From Bacillota bacterium (GTDB lineage Bacteria > Bacillota > Clostridia > Oscillospirales > Acutalibacteraceae): 7,869 bases of DNA. Position numbers and translations under genes: made by a program. The notes under the pieces were generated by a model. It saw nothing but the letters and a program-made list of their open reading frames with translations. It made no database searches and was not told where the DNA came from. The stretch's first letter is position 1; every line of letters begins with the position of its first letter. The stretch is taken from assembly GCA_023417635.1 (NCBI GenBank), contig JAEZFF010000097.1, forward strand, positions 1 to 7,869, given 5' to 3'. Of the stretch, positions 5,345 through 7,869 are shown piece by piece.

Positions 5345-5386
5345 GGAATGTAAGCCTCTCATCAAGGTTTTACATTCCTGTTTTTT
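5345..5386 (+). terminator. Intrinsic terminator after the kinase gene
   Basis: GGAATGTAA (5345-5353) pairs perfectly with TTACATTCC (5370-5378) around 16 bases, in which CCT/AGG can extend the stem. Then comes TG and six T (5381-5386). It separates regulator-kinase transcription from the transporter genes. The stem is built from TGTAA/TTACA sequences that also resemble BceR half-sites, so terminator and operator overlap. Confidence 0.6.
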
Positions 5387-5393
5387 ATAAAAT
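5386..5393 (+). promoter_or_regulatory. Possible -10 element of the transporter promoter
   Basis: TATAAAAT resembles a sigma-A -10. No good -35 lies 16 to 18 bases upstream, as expected for a promoter that needs its activator. Transcription would start near 5400, which argues against the upstream ATG at 5400 as the gene start. Confidence 0.4.
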
Positions 5394-5405
5394 GGTGATA
5401 TGCAA

Positions 5406-5411
5406 AGGAGG
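5406..5411 (+). promoter_or_regulatory. Ribosome binding site fixing the ATPase start
   Basis: AGGAGG sits nine bases before ATG 5421. ATG 5400 lies in front of this site and has none of its own. Confidence 0.75.
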
Positions 5412-5420
5412 CTGCGTTAT

Positions 5421-6191
5421 ATGGGAGCTTTATTGGAAGTCAGCAATCTGAAGAAAATCTACACGACCCGGTTCGGCGGCAATCAGGTGCAGGCGCTGTC
5501 CGACGTCTCGTTTACCATTGAATCCGGAGAGTATGTCGCAATAATGGGTGAATCCGGTTCAGGTAAAACCACGCTGCTTAATATTTTGGCAGCGCTCGAC
5601 AAGCCGACAAGCGGCAAGGTTTTACTGAAAGGGAAAGATGTCGTATCCATCAGCGAAAAAGCAATATCCGCGTTCCGGCGTGACAATCTCGGCTTTGTCT
5701 TTCAGGATTTTAACCTGCTTGATACTTTTTCGTTGCAAGATAACATTTTCCTGCCGTTGGTGCTTGCCGGAACGCCCTATCAAAAAATGACGGGCCGTTT
5801 GAAACCCATTGCCGAATCCCTCGGAATCAGCAAGATTTTATCCAAATATCCTTACGAAGTGTCAGGAGGTCAAAAACAGCGCGCTGCTATCGCCCGCGCG
5901 CTTATCACCTGCCCACAGCTCATCCTGGCCGACGAACCTACCGGGGCTTTGGATTCCAAATCTACGGATGAATTATTGCAGGTATTCGATTCCATCAACC
6001 GTACTGGACAGACAATTCTAATGGTTACGCACAGTACGAAAGCGGCAAGCCATGCCAAGCGGGTGCTTTTTATTAAGGATGGAGAGATATTCCATCAGAT
6101 TTATAAAGGCGACAGGACCGACGATATGATGTATCAGCAGATATCCGATACTCTCTCGACGCTTGCAACAGGGCGCGGAAGGAGGGAATAA
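5421..6191 (+). CDS. BceA-like ABC transporter ATP-binding protein (antimicrobial peptide resistance)
   Basis: A 256-residue ATPase of the MacB/LolD-like branch, close to the usual BceA length. All motifs are intact: Walker A GESGSGKT (43-50), Q-loop Q95 in FVFQDFNLLD, signature VSGGQKQR (147-154), Walker B LILADEP with D171-E172, D-loop ALD (176-178) and switch H204 in VTHS. Two copies would pair with the BceB-type permease to remove peptide antibiotics such as bacitracin or lantibiotics from their lipid targets and to signal to the kinase. The F-Q-D-F-N-L-L-D Q-loop is typical of Bce-type ATPases. Transcription is predicted from the BceR-type operator region just upstream. The permease start follows two bases after the stop. 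Since the permease is cut short, this ATPase probably has no complete partner unless another copy exists. Confidence 0.93.
   Translation: MGALLEVSNLKKIYTTRFGGNQVQALSDVSFTIESGEYVAIMGESGSGKTTLLNILAALDKPTSGKVLLKGKDVVSISEKAISAFRRDNLGFVFQDFNLLDTFSLQDNIFLPLVLAGTPYQKMTGRLKPIAESLGISKILSKYPYEVSGGQKQRAAIARALITCPQLILADEPTGALDSKSTDELLQVFDSINRTGQTILMVTHSTKAASHAKRVLFIKDGEIFHQIYKGDRTDDMMYQQISDTLSTLATGRGRRE
6179..6185 (+). promoter_or_regulatory. Ribosome binding site fixing the TTG start of the permease
   Basis: AAGGAGG, within the last codons of the ATPase gene, lies eight bases before TTG 6194. The protein from there starts in the conserved F-x-x-L-A-x-x-N-I-R-K-N segment of BceB-type permeases. Confidence 0.7.
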
Positions 6192-6193
6192 CT

Positions 6194-7759
6194 TTGCTTT
6201 TCCCCAAATTGGCCATTACAAATATCAGGAAGAATTCAAAGACTTTTTTGCCGTATCTTCTGGCCTGCACGTTTACAGTTGCCGTTTTCTTCATTCTCCG
6301 TTCTGTTTCAATCCAGCCGGAGCTTGCGGATATGGCAGGCGGCCGGTCACTTAAACTGCTCTTATCCGCGACTGTTTACATTGCGGCATTTTTCTCGGTG
6401 ATCTTTATTTTTTATACCAACAGCTTCCTTATGAAGCAGAGGAAGAAAGAGTTTGGACTTTATAATATCCTCGGAATGGAAAAGAGACATATTATGAAGG
6501 TCATGCTTTTTGAAGCGCTTTATACTGCTGCCATCAGTATTCTGTTGGGTATGCTGATTGGGATCGTGTTCAGCAAGCTTGTTTACTTGCTGCTGCTGAA
6601 GATACTTTCCCTAAAAATCGAGATAGCCTTTCATATTTCGCTTTCCACAGTTCTGGTCACTCTGGTTTTATTTGCAGGCATTTTTCTCCTGAACCTTTTG
6701 AATAATGCCCGACATATTCGCATTTCCAGTCCTGTCGAATTATTAAAAAGCGGACAGGTTGGTGAAAAAGAGCCGAAAACCAAAGTCGGATTGACGGTTA
6801 TCGGCGTTTTGGCTCTTGTCGTCGGGTACTTCCTTGCCCTTAAAATCGAAGAGCCCTTAAAGGCGGTCCCGCTGTTTGTTGTGGCGGTAATCCTTGTCAT
6901 GATCGGAACCTATGCCCTGTTTGCCTCCGGCAGTATCACCCTGCTGAAAGCTCTGCGAAATAATAAGCGGTATTATTACAAGCCCAACCATTTTATCAGC
7001 GTTTCAGGGATGATTTACCGAATGAAACAAAACGCTGCCGGGCTTGCGAATATCTGCATCCTTTCGACTGCGGTTTTGGTAATCCTGTCATCGGTTGGTT
7101 CGCTCTATATCGGCATGTCGGACAACATTCGCAGAGCGTATCCTTACAGCCTGACAATAACAAGCCTGAACTGTTCGGATGCAAAGGAAACTGAAATAAA
7201 CCGCGCCATCGAGGAAACAGCTTCGCAGTATGGTGCCTCAGCCAATGAAAAGCTGGAATTTCGAACATTTTATGTTTCGTTTACGAAAGAGCAGTCATCC
7301 TTCATCCGTGGGAATGGGAACCGGCTTCCAAACGATGTCATGTGTTATTTTGTCCCACTTGAAGACTACAACCGGCTTAACGGAACGAACGAGACTTTGG
7401 CAAAGAATCAGGCCCTAATTTATACAACAGGCAAAGCCTATCAATATCCCAAGCTATCTGTTGACGATCGGGCATTTAACTACACGAAAAATTTTGAAGT
7501 TAAAGAAGCCCTGAAAAACTGGCCCGTTCAAACAAGCAGCGTGGAGAGCGTTTACTACGATTCCTATTTCATCGTGGTAAACAGTACGGACACTATCCTT
7601 GAAATGGCCCGTGCAATGGAGCCGGATCTTAATACTGAGCATTTAGCGGTACGCATGGAAGTCAATTTTTCCGGAGAACGGAAAGCTGTCGGTGAGGTTT
7701 GTTCCTCTCTGATTGACAAGCTCAGCGTTAACGATGAATTAAATGGAGTGATACCATAA
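6194..7759 (+). pseudogene. BceB-like FtsX-type permease, truncated by an IS3-family insertion
   Basis: The 521-codon frame begins at TTG 6194, two bases after the ATPase stop. Full-length BceB permeases have about 640-670 residues, ten membrane helices and a large extracellular domain of some 200 residues between helices 7 and 8. Visible helices are near residues 18-35, 53-74, 104-136, 147-168, 199-217, 222-246 and 281-306. The FtsX/MacB motif KKEFGLYNILGMEKRHI lies at about 84-100. The extracellular domain, which gives drug specificity, fills about 307-515. Homology stops near N-D-E-L-N-G, where helix 8 normally begins, and the frame ends VIP-TAA at 7757-7759. IS3-type DNA follows at once. 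Helices 8-10 are missing, so transport and signalling are probably lost. The final three or four codons likely come from the insertion sequence. Confidence 0.88.
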
Positions 7760-7773
7760 AAATGCAGAGGGCA

Positions 7774-7819
7774 AACACACCAAAAGTGATAGAATGAAAG
7801 AAAGGCAGGATGGTGTGTT
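7774..7819. repeat. Inverted repeat AACACACCA/TGGTGTGTT before the transposase start
   Basis: AACACACCA (7774-7782) and TGGTGTGTT (7811-7819) are perfect nine-base complements 28 bases apart. The right arm touches the ATG at 7820. A folded transcript would place the AGGA ribosome site (7807-7810) beside the stem, so readthrough RNA could hide the transposase start, a known way for insertion sequences to limit expression from outside promoters. Confidence 0.55.
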
Positions 7820-7869
7820 ATGCGAAAATACGACAAGGAATTCAAGGAAGAAGCGGTCAAACTCTCAGA
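7820..7869 (+). CDS. IS3-family transposase OrfA, N-terminal fragment (runs off right edge)
   Basis: Sixteen codons are visible: MRKYDKEFKEEAVKLS. The pattern R-K-Y-D-x-E-F-K-x-E-A-V-K-L opens the helix-turn-helix domain (HTH_Tnp_1) of many IS3-family OrfA proteins, which bind the terminal repeats. In that family OrfA is followed by a DDE integrase OrfB expressed by frameshifting; both lie beyond the edge. AGGA at 7807-7810 is nine bases upstream. The family call rests on a short stretch. Confidence 0.78.
   Translation, partial: MRKYDKEFKEEAVKLS

Larger units (their letters stand above)
7749..7869 (+). mobile_element. Left end of an IS3-family insertion sequence (continues beyond window)
   Basis: Permease similarity ends near 7748 and an IS3-type transposase start appears at 7820, so the insertion sequence end lies between. 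TGATACC at 7749-7755 is a plausible terminus because IS3-family ends usually begin with TG; the exact base cannot be fixed without the right end and the target duplication, which lie outside. Confidence 0.65.

Noticed and set aside
5400..5420. ATG at 5400 as the ATPase start.
   Set aside because: It precedes the AGGAGG site, has no ribosome site, and would sit at the predicted transcription start.

Overview
The window looks like an accessory region of a Firmicutes genome, most likely a gut-type Clostridia (Oscillospiraceae, Lachnospiraceae or Clostridioides relatives). The evidence is a CD1115-type VirD4 coupling protein typical of clostridial integrative conjugative elements (ICEs), strong AGGAGG-type ribosome sites with several TTG/GTG starts, and a Bce-type antimicrobial-peptide resistance module, a system found essentially only in Firmicutes. 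No rRNA, tRNA or CRISPR array was seen. Base composition is patchy: virD4 and the small gene after it are GC-rich, the first 500 bases are AT-rich, and the resistance module is intermediate. This fits a mosaic built from several transfers.

Layout. (1) 1-101, minus strand: the first 33 codons of a Vsr-type mismatch endonuclease, running off the left edge. (2) 102-551: about 450 bases without a supported gene, holding a terminator-like hairpin and, just before virD4, a strong leader hairpin. (3) 552-2653: an intact VirD4-like coupling ATPase followed by a small winged-helix protein, a gene pair standard in these ICEs. The expected relaxase, VirB4 and membrane-channel genes are not on either side, so the conjugation block looks rearranged or reduced here. 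(4) 2654-3380: a convergent XRE-family repressor on the minus strand with its own terminator, then a divergent intergenic region with palindromes and a good promoter. (5) 3380-5304: a plus-strand operon of a 60-residue DNA-binding protein, a BceR-like response regulator and a BceS-like intramembrane-sensing kinase; regulator and kinase abut exactly. (6) 5305-5420: a compact control region with a perfect TTACA-N4-TGTAA inverted repeat matching the BceR operator consensus, a terminator, and a -10-like element. (7) 5421-7759: a BceA-like ATPase and a BceB-like permease. The permease stops after its seventh membrane segment and large extracellular domain. (8) about 7749-7869: the left end and first 16 codons of an IS3-type transposase, which evidently cut the permease.

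How the genes work together. In Bce modules the transporter both removes peptide antibiotics from their lipid targets and acts as the sensor that switches on the kinase. The kinase phosphorylates the regulator, which binds the operator and raises transporter expression. Here regulator, kinase, operator and ATPase all look intact, but the permease has lost its last three membrane helices to the insertion, so the circuit is probably broken at sensing and transport. I see no undescribed system. The most notable points are the insertion-broken resistance module with an intact operator, the isolated virD4 pair, and the unexplained hairpins and palindromes at module junctions.
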